Shown: positions 1-7,653 of the stretch, one piece after another
Position numbering within the stretch: position 1 is the stretch's first letter
Layout: each line of letters opens with the position of its first letter
NCBI GenBank assembly: GCA_016297675.1
Contig: JAEDGE010000039.1
Coordinates: forward strand, 1-15,283
Length of the DNA: 15,283 nucleotides
Source of the DNA: Oscillospiraceae bacterium
GTDB lineage: Bacteria > Bacillota > Clostridia > Oscillospirales > Ruminococcaceae
Direction of reading: 5' to 3'
Notes under the pieces: generated by a model
Database searches by the model: none
Seen by the model: the letters and a program-made list of their open reading frames with translations, nothing else
Told to the model about the DNA's origin: nothing
Translations under genes and position numbers: made by a program

Positions 1-100
1 AGTGTTATGAATAGAACTGCTTACAGCAGACAAAAAAGCGTCCGTCTGCTGCTTGTGGTCTGCCTGTGAGAACGGGCAATTAAGGAGAAGGAGAAATGAT

Positions 101-2317
101 ATGAAGAAAAGAAAATCCAGTTGGAAGTGTGTGGCAGTTGCAGTGGCGGCGGTCTTGCTAACTGCCTGCATCCCAAAAGAAGAGGACAGCGGCTCTACCG
201 CTAAAAAAGGACTATTTGATGATGCCAGCAGCATGGCTGTCGAAAACAATGCGAGTGAATCAGTCGATCACATTGTAGATCAGGTAACAGACATGGAACA
301 GACCGGAACGGTCTATTCCCAGACCATTTTGATTTACATGGTGGGTTCGGATTTGGAATCCCATCATGGCAGTGCCAGCTTAGACTTGCAGGAGATGCAG
401 GAGGCATTGCCAGATACAGAAAATAATCATATTGTCATCTACACTGGCGGAGCATCTGACTGGCAGATGTCCGGACTTTCTGCGGAAGAAAATACGATTC
501 TGGAATTGACGGAAAAAGGATTTTCCAAAAAAGAGAGCATGGATGCAGAAAATATGGGAGAAGCAGAAACGCTGCGTTCTTTTCTTTCCTACGGTCTGGA
601 ACATTATCAGTCTGATAAATACAGTCTGATTCTGTGGAATCATGGTGCTGGTCCTGTATTTGGGTTTGGGGTCGATGAGAATTATGAAGATATCCTGACA
701 TTGTCAGAAATGCAGACAGCGTTAGCGGAGGCATTGGGGGAAGACAACAAGCTGGAATGGATTGGCTTTGATGCCTGTCTGATGAGTTCAATGGAGCTTG
801 CAGATGCCTTTGCACCGTATACCAATTATTTGATTTCCTCACAGGAAACTGAGCCGGGCTGGGGCTGGAACTATGCATTCCTTTCCCAGTTATCTGAGCC
901 GGATATGGACGGAGCACGGATGGGGAAAGCCATTATTGATACATACATGGAATTTGGAGAAGCTGCCTTTGCAGCCTATCCCAAGGCATATTGTGACTTG
1001 ACCCTGTCTTGTTTGGATTTAAATCGCTATCAGGCTGCAGAGGATGCATGGGATGCCTTTTTCAGCAACGTGGACAGCCAGTTGACAGCAGAAACGTTTC
1101 CGGCTGCTGTTCGCAGCCGCAATCGGGCAAAACGATTCGGCAGTTATTCTACGGACTTTAATTATAGTTTGGTGGATACCATACATTTGTTGCAACTGTT
1201 TTCAGAGAGCACGTCCTCTTCTGCGGAAGAAGCAGAAAAAGCATTGCAAGAGATGGTGGTTTATCAGCGTAGCAATGTTGCAAATGCCAACGGTATTTCT
1301 GTCTGCTACCCGTATCAGACAGAAGAGAAGTATACCTCCTACTGTTTAGAAATGCAGGAATCCATTGGATTTTCAGAAAACTATACAGCATTTCTGAAAA
1401 ATTGCAGTGCCATTGAAAACGGAGAAACCATTACACAAGATTGGGACATTGCCGATGCAGAAACCAATGTCACACCGATTGCAGAACCGGAACAAGAACC
1501 ATCAACGGAAGAATCTGCTGTCGAAACAGAACCGGAAATCAGCCAATCAGAAACAGAGGCAGAGCCGTCCGAAACACCAGCAGTGCAGCAGAGTGGCAGC
1601 GATATCTCCTTGATGCTGACACCAGAACAGCAGCAGAATTTCGGGACTGCAACCTACTATATTCTTTGTAAGGCGGAAGCGGGCGGATTTTTAGATACTG
1701 GTGACATCGCAAGCGATCCACGAAAAGATGACATGTATATTTTCATTCATGGCGGAAAAAATGTAAAGATGGATGAAAACGGCGTTTTGCATGCTTACTA
1801 CAGCGATAATGTTGTTTACATGAAGGATACTTCCACTGGAGAACGTTCCGCAACGCCGATGGTATTGATTGACAATGATTCTTCTTCTGTAGAAAAACGC
1901 TATCTGACTTCTGTAGTCTTGTTCGATACAGCAGACGGCAATTTTGATTCCAATGCAGCAAATCTACAGATTGTTGTGAACAGCAAATATCCGAATGGTA
2001 TCATCCGGCAGGCTGTTCCGATTTCCAGTGACAAGGAGATTAGAACGCCCAGCAAGGAACTATTGGATTTGGATGATTACACGTTGATGTCTGTGGCTGG
2101 TCGTTGCAGCTATTTGACACGGGATGCAGATGGAAAATTGCTACCGTTTTTCGATTGGGAAGAAACAGGCTGGATTATGGGATTTGAACAAAACTTGCAG
2201 AATGGATACGAATTGGAAGTTTGTCCAATCGAACATCCAGAAAATTATGTCTGCATGTTTGTGGTGCAGGATGCACAGGGAAATGCATCCGTTTCTGAGT
2301 TGATACCGCTTGGATGA
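101..2317 (+). CDS. Clostripain-like family C11 cysteine peptidase, lipoprotein
   Basis: 738-residue predicted surface lipoprotein. The N-terminus is basic (KKRK), then a hydrophobic stretch ending in the lipobox L20-T21-A22-C23, so Cys23 should be lipidated and the protein anchored outside the membrane. The peptidase domain spans about residues 75-440. It has the C11 dyad: His181 in WNHGAG and Cys226 in GFDACLMSS. The family (clostripain) cleaves after basic residues, but specificity here is not shown. Residues about 461-500 are an acidic Glu/Ser/Thr/Pro linker, followed by a C-terminal region of about 240 residues (501-738) that I do not recognise. The start at 101 is chosen because AAGGAGAAGGAG (82-93) lies 7 nt upstream and the signal peptide follows directly; an in-frame ATG at 53 would add 16 charged residues before the signal. 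No promoter is visible in the first 80 bases, so the gene may be cotranscribed with something to the left. Confidence 0.85.
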   Translation: MKKRKSSWKCVAVAVAAVLLTACIPKEEDSGSTAKKGLFDDASSMAVENNASESVDHIVDQVTDMEQTGTVYSQTILIYMVGSDLESHHGSASLDLQEMQEALPDTENNHIVIYTGGASDWQMSGLSAEENTILELTEKGFSKKESMDAENMGEAETLRSFLSYGLEHYQSDKYSLILWNHGAGPVFGFGVDENYEDILTLSEMQTALAEALGEDNKLEWIGFDACLMSSMELADAFAPYTNYLISSQETEPGWGWNYAFLSQLSEPDMDGARMGKAIIDTYMEFGEAAFAAYPKAYCDLTLSCLDLNRYQAAEDAWDAFFSNVDSQLTAETFPAAVRSRNRAKRFGSYSTDFNYSLVDTIHLLQLFSESTSSSAEEAEKALQEMVVYQRSNVANANGISVCYPYQTEEKYTSYCLEMQESIGFSENYTAFLKNCSAIENGETITQDWDIADAETNVTPIAEPEQEPSTEESAVETEPEISQSETEAEPSETPAVQQSGSDISLMLTPEQQQNFGTATYYILCKAEAGGFLDTGDIASDPRKDDMYIFIHGGKNVKMDENGVLHAYYSDNVVYMKDTSTGERSATPMVLIDNDSSSVEKRYLTSVVLFDTADGNFDSNAANLQIVVNSKYPNGIIRQAVPISSDKEIRTPSKELLDLDDYTLMSVAGRCSYLTRDADGKLLPFFDWEETGWIMGFEQNLQNGYELEVCPIEHPENYVCMFVVQDAQGNASVSELIPLG

Positions 2318-2346
2318 TTTTTTAATTCACATCTAAAATAAAAAAA

Positions 2347-2385
2347 GAAAAGCTGCTCCTGATTAATGTTAGGAGCAGCTTTTTC
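2347..2385. terminator. Bidirectional intrinsic terminator between C11 peptidase and hom
   Basis: A 13-bp perfect stem (AAAAGCTGCTCCT at 2348-2360, complement at 2371-2383) encloses a 10-nt loop. It has a T run on the plus strand (TTTTT, 2380-2384) and an A run on the left (2341-2351) that becomes a U run on the minus strand. It sits between two convergent genes, 30 nt past the peptidase stop and 22 nt past the hom stop, so it can serve both. Confidence 0.88.
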
Positions 2386-2406
2386 TGATAGAAATGTATT
2401 ATCGTT

Positions 2407-3660
2407 TTATTCTGAGAACTTGGAATAATCTTTTAATACTGGAATCTGTGTACAAACTGTTACGCCAAGGCTTTGCAGAGCATCTGCCAGTTTCGCAGCA
2501 ATGCGTTCTGTGCAAGCAGAAACTAAGAATCCACCTTCTGTGTGCATCCGCACTGTCACACCAACCTGACCGGCAGCCTGTTTTGCAATATCAGCAGCAC
2601 AGTTTGTTGTACGGAACATCCGAGGTGCTGCAAAGGAATCCATACTTGCAATGAAGTCTGCATTAGAAGCAGATTCCCACGTCTGTGCCTGCACAGTACC
2701 ATCTGCTTTCACTGCATCAATAATATCACCCAATACAGCACTTGCAGTCGGCATTTTACCCGCACCACGACCGTAGAACATGGTTTTATCAATTCCGTCA
2801 CCCCATACCATGATGGCATTAAACACGCCGTTTACATGAGATAGTAAGCTGTCCTGCATAACAACCATCGGCATTACAGACGGCAGAATGGTTCCGTCTT
2901 CCTGTCGAACAACTTGTGCAATCAACTTAATGGTGCCGCCGAGTTGCTGTGCTAATTTCACATCTTCTAACTGAATATCCCGAATGCCCTTTGTATACAC
3001 ACTTTCCGGATAAACATGTTTTCCAAATACGAGAGAGGAAAGAATACAAATTTTCCGACAGGCATCTGCACCATCCACGTCAGCTTCAGGATTTCGTTCT
3101 GCGTAACCGAGTTGCTGTGCGAGTGCGAGTGCATCTGCAAATGCCATTTGGTCGCAGAACATTTTTTCCAAAATAAAGTTTGTTGTCCCGTTTAGAATGC
3201 CTGCGATTGCATAAAGATCATTTGCAGCCAAGCAGGTGTGTAATGGACGCATAATTGGAATGGCACCGCCAACGCTTGCTTCAAAGAAAAAGTTACAATC
3301 ATTTTCTTTTGCTAGTTGCAAAAGGATATCCCCTTTTTCTGCAACCAGTTGTTTATTAGAGGTAGAAACGCTTTTTCCAGCTTTCAGGCATTCGCTGACA
3401 AATTCAAATGCCGGATGTACCCCACCCATGCATTCTGCCACATAGCCGACTTCTGGATCCTGTAAAATCACATGAATATCATGTACAACTTTTTCTGCAT
3501 AGGGATCTCCCTCAAATGTCCGAAGATCCAAAATATATTTCACATCCATTGGGTATCCAGTATTTTTTTCAATTTTTTTCTGGTTCTGATAAAACAATTC
3601 CACAACACCAGAACCTACGACACCGTATCCCAACACGGCAATTTGTTTTTTCTTCTGCAT
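2407..3660 (-). CDS. hom: Homoserine dehydrogenase
   Basis: 417 residues. Hom reduces aspartate semialdehyde to homoserine with NAD(P)H, the branch point to threonine and methionine; cytoplasmic. The Rossmann nucleotide-binding motif GYGVVGSG is at residues 11-18. The catalytic domain shows GILNGTTNFIL (154-164) and the homoserine dehydrogenase signature PEADVDGADACRK (191-203), with the conserved Lys203. The last ~70 residues have the size and alternating strand/helix pattern of an ACT domain but lack the usual D-x-PG-VL loop (see findings). The start ATG has GGAGGAA (3668-3674) 7 nt upstream. The gene lies 71 nt downstream of the ACT-protein gene with no terminator between them, so the two are probably cotranscribed. 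The assignment is firm; only the regulatory role of the C-terminus is unclear. Confidence 0.95.
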   Translation of the reverse strand: MQKKKQIAVLGYGVVGSGVVELFYQNQKKIEKNTGYPMDVKYILDLRTFEGDPYAEKVVHDIHVILQDPEVGYVAECMGGVHPAFEFVSECLKAGKSVSTSNKQLVAEKGDILLQLAKENDCNFFFEASVGGAIPIMRPLHTCLAANDLYAIAGILNGTTNFILEKMFCDQMAFADALALAQQLGYAERNPEADVDGADACRKICILSSLVFGKHVYPESVYTKGIRDIQLEDVKLAQQLGGTIKLIAQVVRQEDGTILPSVMPMVVMQDSLLSHVNGVFNAIMVWGDGIDKTMFYGRGAGKMPTASAVLGDIIDAVKADGTVQAQTWESASNADFIASMDSFAAPRMFRTTNCAADIAKQAAGQVGVTVRMHTEGGFLVSACTERIAAKLADALQSLGVTVCTQIPVLKDYSKFSE

Positions 3661-3731
3661 TACTAAATTCCTCCAAAATCAATTTTTTCTAATTCTCTAA
3701 GCGGGTATATGCGAACCGCATGTTGATTTTA

Positions 3732-4169
3732 TTATTGTCCAGAAATGAGTTTTACTTCTACTACTCCATATAGAGCAGAGAGTGTTTTCGTGATGTGTGT
3801 CAAATTGACAGTGTCATCACCACACTGAAGCGAAAGAGAAACGCTTGCAACGCCGTCTACGGGAATGCTTTGGTTGACGGTCAAAATATTGGCGTGAAGG
3901 TTGTGTAAAGCAATTAACACACTGGACAAAACGCCTGCTTCGTCTCGTAACACTGCATTCAGGTTGACAATTCTCTGTGTCATTTTGTCTTCGTAGTGAA
4001 ATACATAATCACGATATTTATAAAAAGCACTTCTGGAGATTCCTACACGCTTACAAGCGGAAGCAAAACTTTTTTCAGAATGATCTGCAACCAGTTTTTT
4101 AACTTCCAGAACTTTTTCAAAGATTTCCGGCAGAACGGAAGTATTTACCACAATGAACTGTGCACGCAT
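3732..4169 (-). CDS. UPF0735 family ACT-domain protein (PheB-like)
   Basis: 145 residues from the chosen start MRAQFIVVNTSVLPEIF, which aligns in my memory with the N-terminus of Bacillus PheB (about 147 residues). The N-terminal half holds a helix-turn-helix-like segment (ACKRVGISRSAFYKYRD, about residues 40-56). The C-terminal half is an ACT domain with a canonical ligand loop (RDEAGVLSSVL, near residue 75). ACT domains usually bind amino acids. The molecular function of UPF0735 proteins is not settled, and the placement before hom suggests amino-acid-responsive control of this pathway. The start is uncertain: the frame is open upstream to an ATG at 4274 (35 more residues). Neither start has a good Shine-Dalgarno sequence, but the extension is not typical of the family and contains a strong RNA hairpin, so I treat it as leader. 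Confidence 0.82.
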   Translation of the reverse strand: MRAQFIVVNTSVLPEIFEKVLEVKKLVADHSEKSFASACKRVGISRSAFYKYRDYVFHYEDKMTQRIVNLNAVLRDEAGVLSSVLIALHNLHANILTVNQSIPVDGVASVSLSLQCGDDTVNLTHITKTLSALYGVVEVKLISGQ

Positions 4170-4197
4170 AACGCTGCATCCGGCATTTCTGTTCCGA

Positions 4198-4228
4198 GTC
4201 TTGTTTTTCACATAATCGGAAACAAGAC
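4198..4228 (-). other. Hairpin in the leader of the ACT-hom operon
   Basis: A perfect 9-bp inverted repeat, GTCTTGTTT (4198-4206) and AAACAAGAC (4220-4228), with a 13-nt loop. It lies in the presumed 5' untranslated region between the promoter and the preferred start of the ACT-protein gene, 29 nt before that start. The stem is U/A-rich with no U run, so it is not a terminator. A Shine-Dalgarno-like AAAGGAG (4239-4245, minus strand) lies just upstream without a usable start at normal spacing. Its role is unknown. Confidence 0.5.
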
Positions 4229-4309
4229 GGAAAACCGGCTCCTTTCTATTGATTGATCCCGTTATTTTGTACATGTACAGAAAACAACTGTTTTTTTGCT
4301 AACTCTAAT

Positions 4310-4338
4310 ACTATACCATGATTCCGGAAAAAAGTCAA
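4310..4338 (-). promoter_or_regulatory. Sigma-A promoter of the ACT-hom operon
   Basis: On the minus strand TTGACT (4333-4338), a 17-bp spacer and TATAGT (4310-4315). Transcription should begin near 4303. This gives a leader of about 134 nt to the preferred start of the ACT-protein gene, or about 29 nt to the alternative ATG at 4274. Two short palindromes follow in the early leader: AAAACA-AC-TGTTTT (4281-4294) and GTACATGTAC (4269-4278). Confidence 0.82.
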
Positions 4339-4424
4339 TAGGGAATTGTTGAATTTTGTCTGTTATCGTAAAATCGCTGTACGAATGACTTTAAAATTGT
4401 AATTGTAAATTTTTATTTTTCTAC

Positions 4425-4453
4425 TTGACAAAGAGGATTTCCTATGATATAAT
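4425..4453 (+). promoter_or_regulatory. Consensus sigma-A promoter of tRNA-Gln
   Basis: TTGACA (4425-4430), 17-bp spacer and TATAAT (4448-4453), a perfect consensus. Predicted initiation is near 4460, about 8 nt before the mature tRNA 5' end. It is divergent from the ACT-hom promoter about 90 bp away. Confidence 0.92.
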
Positions 4454-4467
4454 GTAAAAGATGTCAC

Positions 4468-4543
4468 TGGGGTATAGCCAAGTGGTAAGGCAACGGACTT
4501 TGACTCCGTCATTCCGCTGGTTCGAATCCAGCTACTCCAACCA
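4468..4543 (+). tRNA. tRNA-Gln (anticodon UUG)
   Basis: 76-nt cloverleaf with encoded CCA (4541-4543). The acceptor arms TGGGGTA (4468-4474) and TACTCCA (4533-4539) pair with one G-U, and the discriminator is A4540. The anticodon stem ACGGA/TCCGT (4493-4497, 4505-4509) encloses loop CTTTGAC with anticodon TTG at 4500-4502, which reads CAA and, by wobble, CAG. The T-arm GCTGG-TTCGAAT-CCAGC is canonical. It is a single gene with its own promoter and terminator, not part of a tRNA cluster. Confidence 0.97.
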
Positions 4544-4585
4544 TACAGAAAAATCCGTCACACAAGGTGACGGATTTTTCTGTAT
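4544..4585. terminator. Terminator of tRNA-Gln, symmetrical
   Basis: A long perfect stem begins right at the tRNA CCA end. Its core is AAAAATCCGTCAC (4549-4561), loop ACAAG, and GTGACGGATTTTT (4567-4579); pairing continues outward to 4585. The T run lies in the 3' arm and the matching A run in the 5' arm, so it could stop transcription from either side. Confidence 0.88.
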
Positions 4586-4591
4586 TTAGAA

Positions 4592-4616
4592 ACCCCCCGG
4601 CTTTTAACCGGGGGGT
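4592..4616. terminator. GC-rich terminator at the end of the FHA-SEDS-PBP operon
   Basis: CCCCCCGG (4593-4600), a 7-nt loop and CCGGGGGG (4608-4615), with an outer A-T pair. It lies 19 nt past the stop of the minus-strand penicillin-binding protein gene. A T-rich tract follows on the plus strand (4620-4628) and a short interrupted U tract on the minus strand. It can end the PBP operon and back up the tRNA terminator. Confidence 0.75.
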
Positions 4617-4634
4617 AAATTTTTATTATTACTT

Positions 4635-5978
4635 TTAACTCGACAAAGCATTCAGCATAGTACGCACAATTTGATTCGTAGAGATACCATCTGATTCTTG
4701 ATAATTTTCAATGACAACACAAAATGCAATTGAAAGACTATTGTCATCACAGAAGCCAACCAGAAGAGAATTTTCTTCTTTTCCGTCTTTCACCTGTGCC
4801 GTGCCACTTTTAACGCCGACTGGATAGTTGATAGAGGAATATTTTGCATCTCCGTTTTCTCGCATAATCTCTCGCACTTTTTGTGCGGTATCTGCAGAAA
4901 AGATTGGTTCTGAATATTCTGTTTTTGCCTTATCTGTAATAGTTCCAAATAAGTTTTGTTTATAAGAGATGAAATAAGGCTGTGTGACTTCTCCTGTTCC
5001 ATTTGCAATTGCACTCTCCCACATCATAAGCTGACATGGGCTAATCACTGTTTTACTCTGACCCATGCATCCCCATTGTGTATCAAAGTCATTTACATCT
5101 GTCAACTCTGTAGAGGCAGTAAAGCAGGTAATACCATCAATATCCATCGTCGCATTGCCTTCTCCATTAATCTGATATCCCATTTTTTGAAATACCCGTT
5201 CGATGCCATCCAATGATAAGTCTTGTACCAGCTGTGCGAACCAAGGGTTGCAGCTATTTTGAAACGCTTGTGAGACACTTTGCCAACCATGACCACTTAA
5301 TTTATGACACATAATTTTATTGTTATAATTATTGTAGTAAGTTCCTTCGCAATTATAGCTTTTCTGTGACACTGCATCATAGCCAATGGTTTCAATAGCT
5401 GCTACCAGAGTACTGACTTTCTGTGTAGAACCAGGAGCTGTCTCGTAGAATGCCTTGCAAAGTAAACTACCGGTTTCAAGCGTTTCTACATTCTGATAAT
5501 CCAGAATGTTCACGCTTGGTTTGCTGACGCAAACTAAAATTTCACCAGTTTTATAATTATAAGCAATTGCCGTACCATTTTTACTGCCAAAAGCATCATA
5601 AACTGCTCGGTTTGCATTATGGTCTAATGTTGTATAGATAGCACTTTTCCCATTTTCTACAGCACCAAAAAGCAAATGATAATTTTGTAAATCGTCAATA
5701 TTTTCAGATACTAATGTATTTGTCATTTGTCCGCTGTCATCTCCAATTACATTTCCAATGTCTAAAAAATAATCTGCTCCATATTCTTCTGCTGTTGCAT
5801 TTGGGTCAAATAGAATCTCCCCATTTCGATCATAAACACAGCCGATATTCACATTGTTAGAATGTGACATATAAAAGGTCGCTTCCGTAACGATTTTTGC
5901 CACTAGCACAACCATTCCAACCAAAAAGAGAATAATCAGCAGAATGGTAAGCCGTTCCCCACGTTTAATACTTTTCAT
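4635..5978 (-). CDS. Class B penicillin-binding protein (PbpA/PBP2-like transpeptidase)
   Basis: 447 residues. It cross-links peptidoglycan stem peptides on the outer face of the membrane. One N-terminal transmembrane helix (about residues 10-29) is followed by a short non-catalytic region and the transpeptidase domain with all three active-site motifs: S184-T-Q-K187 (nucleophile Ser184), SCN at 242-244, and KSG at 390-392 (KSGTAQ). The start ATG at 5978 has AAGGAGG ideally placed; longer in-frame readings add 33 residues from an upstream TTG/ATG but begin inside the SEDS gene and lack a ribosome binding site. It overlaps the end of the SEDS gene by 14 bp, so translation is probably coupled, and the two products are expected to form a polymerase-transpeptidase pair. 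I cannot tell whether it serves elongation, division or sporulation. Confidence 0.92.
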   Translation of the reverse strand: MKSIKRGERLTILLIILFLVGMVVLVAKIVTEATFYMSHSNNVNIGCVYDRNGEILFDPNATAEEYGADYFLDIGNVIGDDSGQMTNTLVSENIDDLQNYHLLFGAVENGKSAIYTTLDHNANRAVYDAFGSKNGTAIAYNYKTGEILVCVSKPSVNILDYQNVETLETGSLLCKAFYETAPGSTQKVSTLVAAIETIGYDAVSQKSYNCEGTYYNNYNNKIMCHKLSGHGWQSVSQAFQNSCNPWFAQLVQDLSLDGIERVFQKMGYQINGEGNATMDIDGITCFTASTELTDVNDFDTQWGCMGQSKTVISPCQLMMWESAIANGTGEVTQPYFISYKQNLFGTITDKAKTEYSEPIFSADTAQKVREIMRENGDAKYSSINYPVGVKSGTAQVKDGKEENSLLVGFCDDNSLSIAFCVVIENYQESDGISTNQIVRTMLNALSS

Positions 5979-7653
5979 AGTGGTTCCCTCCTTGTTCTGT
6001 TTTGTTCTGATTTTGGTGTGGTTGATACAATCTTTGATAGGGATTTCGATAATAAGTTTGTTTTTGAGGTGTGACACTATTTGGATTCATTGATTCATGA
6101 ACATTTTCATTTCGATTTGTAGATCTTTGTGACATGCCATTTGAGTTGATTGACCTGTTGAGATTTCTGTTTGGATTTACAGATCTGTGAGGCATCAGAT
6201 TAGGATTTATAGAGTTATTGGCATTTCTGTTTGGAGCAACAGGTCTTTGTGGAGGACGATTTTGGCTGTTGGGTCTGTTAGCATTTCTATTCGATGAGAT
6301 AGGATTTTGAGGAATAGTATTTGAATTTTCTGATTTCTGTGATGCTTCCGACTGTTCTTCTTTCCGAAATGGCACTTTAAAAGAAAGTGTATTTTCTGCT
6401 ACAACATCCGGTTTTCGGAAAACAGGGGACTGTCCTGCTTTTAGCATACCTGCCAGTAAACCACAAGTAATCATAGAACTACCACCCTGTGAGATAAAAG
6501 GAATGGTAACACCTGTAAAGGGAATTAAATTACAGGAACCAAAAATGTTCAAAGCCATTTGTACAACAAATACAGCTGCTACCCCTAATACCATAGTAGT
6601 ATGATAATAGCTTCTTGGTTTGTTAATCATCGGTAAAATCAAAAGACTGACAATAAAGAAAATAACCAGCAGAGCAACCAAAAATCCCCATTCTTCACAA
6701 ATTGTCGAAAAGACAATATCGGTATCTGCTGCGGCAATTTCAATTAAATCACCATATCCGGGTCCTTTTCCGAACAATCCCCCTTCTGCAATTGCCATCA
6801 ATGCCCGACACTGTTGATACCCATTTCCATACATATCATTCCAAATGTCTACAGAAAGACGATCCTGTACATAACCTGGTGCAAATTTAACTGCTGCTAA
6901 TACGACTGCTACACCTGCACAACAAAGGAAAATAAGTGTCTTTTTTGAGAATTTTGCCTTTGGATAGCAGATACGGCAGATGACAGCACATCCATACGCT
7001 GCTGCAAAAGTCGGCAAACTGCCAAGGTCTCTACACCACCACTGTAAAAGAAAGATTGCCAGAAAAGAACCTGTTAATAATAGTGCTTCTTTTGAAACAT
7101 AAAAAAATAATACTTTTGTTTTTTCATGTTGTTCCATAATCGAAGTCGCACAGAGCAATACAAAAACTGGCTTCATAAATTCTGATGGCTGAATACTAAT
7201 AGAACCGATTTGAATCCACATACTACGACTGCCAGTCAGAAATACAATTGCTAACATGATGACTGCCAGAACAATATAGAGATATTTTTTAATTGCCATC
7301 AAACGAATATGATTTCTCGTGAGCAAAAACATAATTTGACAGCAAATGAGTGCCAGAATACAAGTAATATAATGTTTGCTGGCAAATCCGATTCCACCAA
7401 AACAGGATTGGAAGATGACACTAATATTGAGAACAAGCAAAAGCAGAAAGTCTGTTGTATAGGTCATCTGTTTATAGAAAAAACGAAGGACAATGATATA
7501 AACCAAATCTAATCCCAATACTGCACTGGAAAGAGGAATCAGATCCTGAATGGTTTCATAGTTGCCACGGAATAATACTGCTAATAGCATAATCACGTGT
7601 GTAAAGAAAACAAGTGCTGCGATTCGACCATAGCGTAAACCATTATGATACAT
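5965..7653 (-). CDS. SEDS-family peptidoglycan glycosyltransferase (RodA/FtsW/SpoVE)
   Basis: 562 residues, polytopic membrane protein (about ten hydrophobic segments up to about residue 408) that polymerises lipid II. Family marks, numbered from this start: QPSEFMKP near 155-162; a periplasmic loop with NDMYGNGYQQ near 272-281, whose Asp is where the family's catalytic Asp is expected; EEWGF near 320; and PFISQGGSSM near 385-394. After the last helix comes a soluble tail of about 150 residues, very rich in Asn, Arg, Gln, Pro and Ser, built partly from 20-residue repeats. Typical RodA/FtsW proteins are near 370-450 residues, so the tail is an addition. The start at 7653 is preferred because AAAGGAGG (7661-7668) is 7 nt upstream; an in-frame ATG at 7659 is too close. 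It overlaps the FHA gene by 11 bp. Confidence 0.93.
   Translation of the reverse strand: MYHNGLRYGRIAALVFFTHVIMLLAVLFRGNYETIQDLIPLSSAVLGLDLVYIIVLRFFYKQMTYTTDFLLLLVLNISVIFQSCFGGIGFASKHYITCILALICCQIMFLLTRNHIRLMAIKKYLYIVLAVIMLAIVFLTGSRSMWIQIGSISIQPSEFMKPVFVLLCATSIMEQHEKTKVLFFYVSKEALLLTGSFLAIFLLQWWCRDLGSLPTFAAAYGCAVICRICYPKAKFSKKTLIFLCCAGVAVVLAAVKFAPGYVQDRLSVDIWNDMYGNGYQQCRALMAIAEGGLFGKGPGYGDLIEIAAADTDIVFSTICEEWGFLVALLVIFFIVSLLILPMINKPRSYYHTTMVLGVAAVFVVQMALNIFGSCNLIPFTGVTIPFISQGGSSMITCGLLAGMLKAGQSPVFRKPDVVAENTLSFKVPFRKEEQSEASQKSENSNTIPQNPISSNRNANRPNSQNRPPQRPVAPNRNANNSINPNLMPHRSVNPNRNLNRSINSNGMSQRSTNRNENVHESMNPNSVTPQKQTYYRNPYQRLYQPHQNQNKTEQGGNHYEKY
6064..6297 (-). repeat. Tandem 60-bp repeats encoding an Asn-rich tail
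   Basis: About four head-to-tail units inside the SEDS gene: 6238-6297, 6178-6237, 6118-6177 and a shorter, diverged 6064-6117. Each encodes 20 residues around the pattern x-P-N-R-N-x-N-x-S-I-N-x-N-x-x-P-Q-R-S-V. The units resemble each other at DNA level as well, sharing on the plus strand blocks such as AGATCT(T/G)TG and CATTTCTGTTTGGA, so they arose by duplication, not by protein-level convergence alone. Confidence 0.85.

Noticed and set aside
24..51. 8-bp inverted repeat as a terminator of an upstream gene
   Set aside because: No T run follows on the plus strand; the A run lies in the loop. It does not look like an intrinsic terminator.
3661..3731. Intergenic hairpin ATGCG-AAC-CGCAT (3709-3721) as a terminator between the ACT gene and hom
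   Set aside because: Only 5 bp, with no adjacent U run; too weak to separate the two genes.
4170..4303. T-box or amino-acid riboswitch in the ACT-hom leader
   Set aside because: I could not find the T-box sequence (GGTGG-type) or a terminator in the leader; only a U/A-rich hairpin is present.
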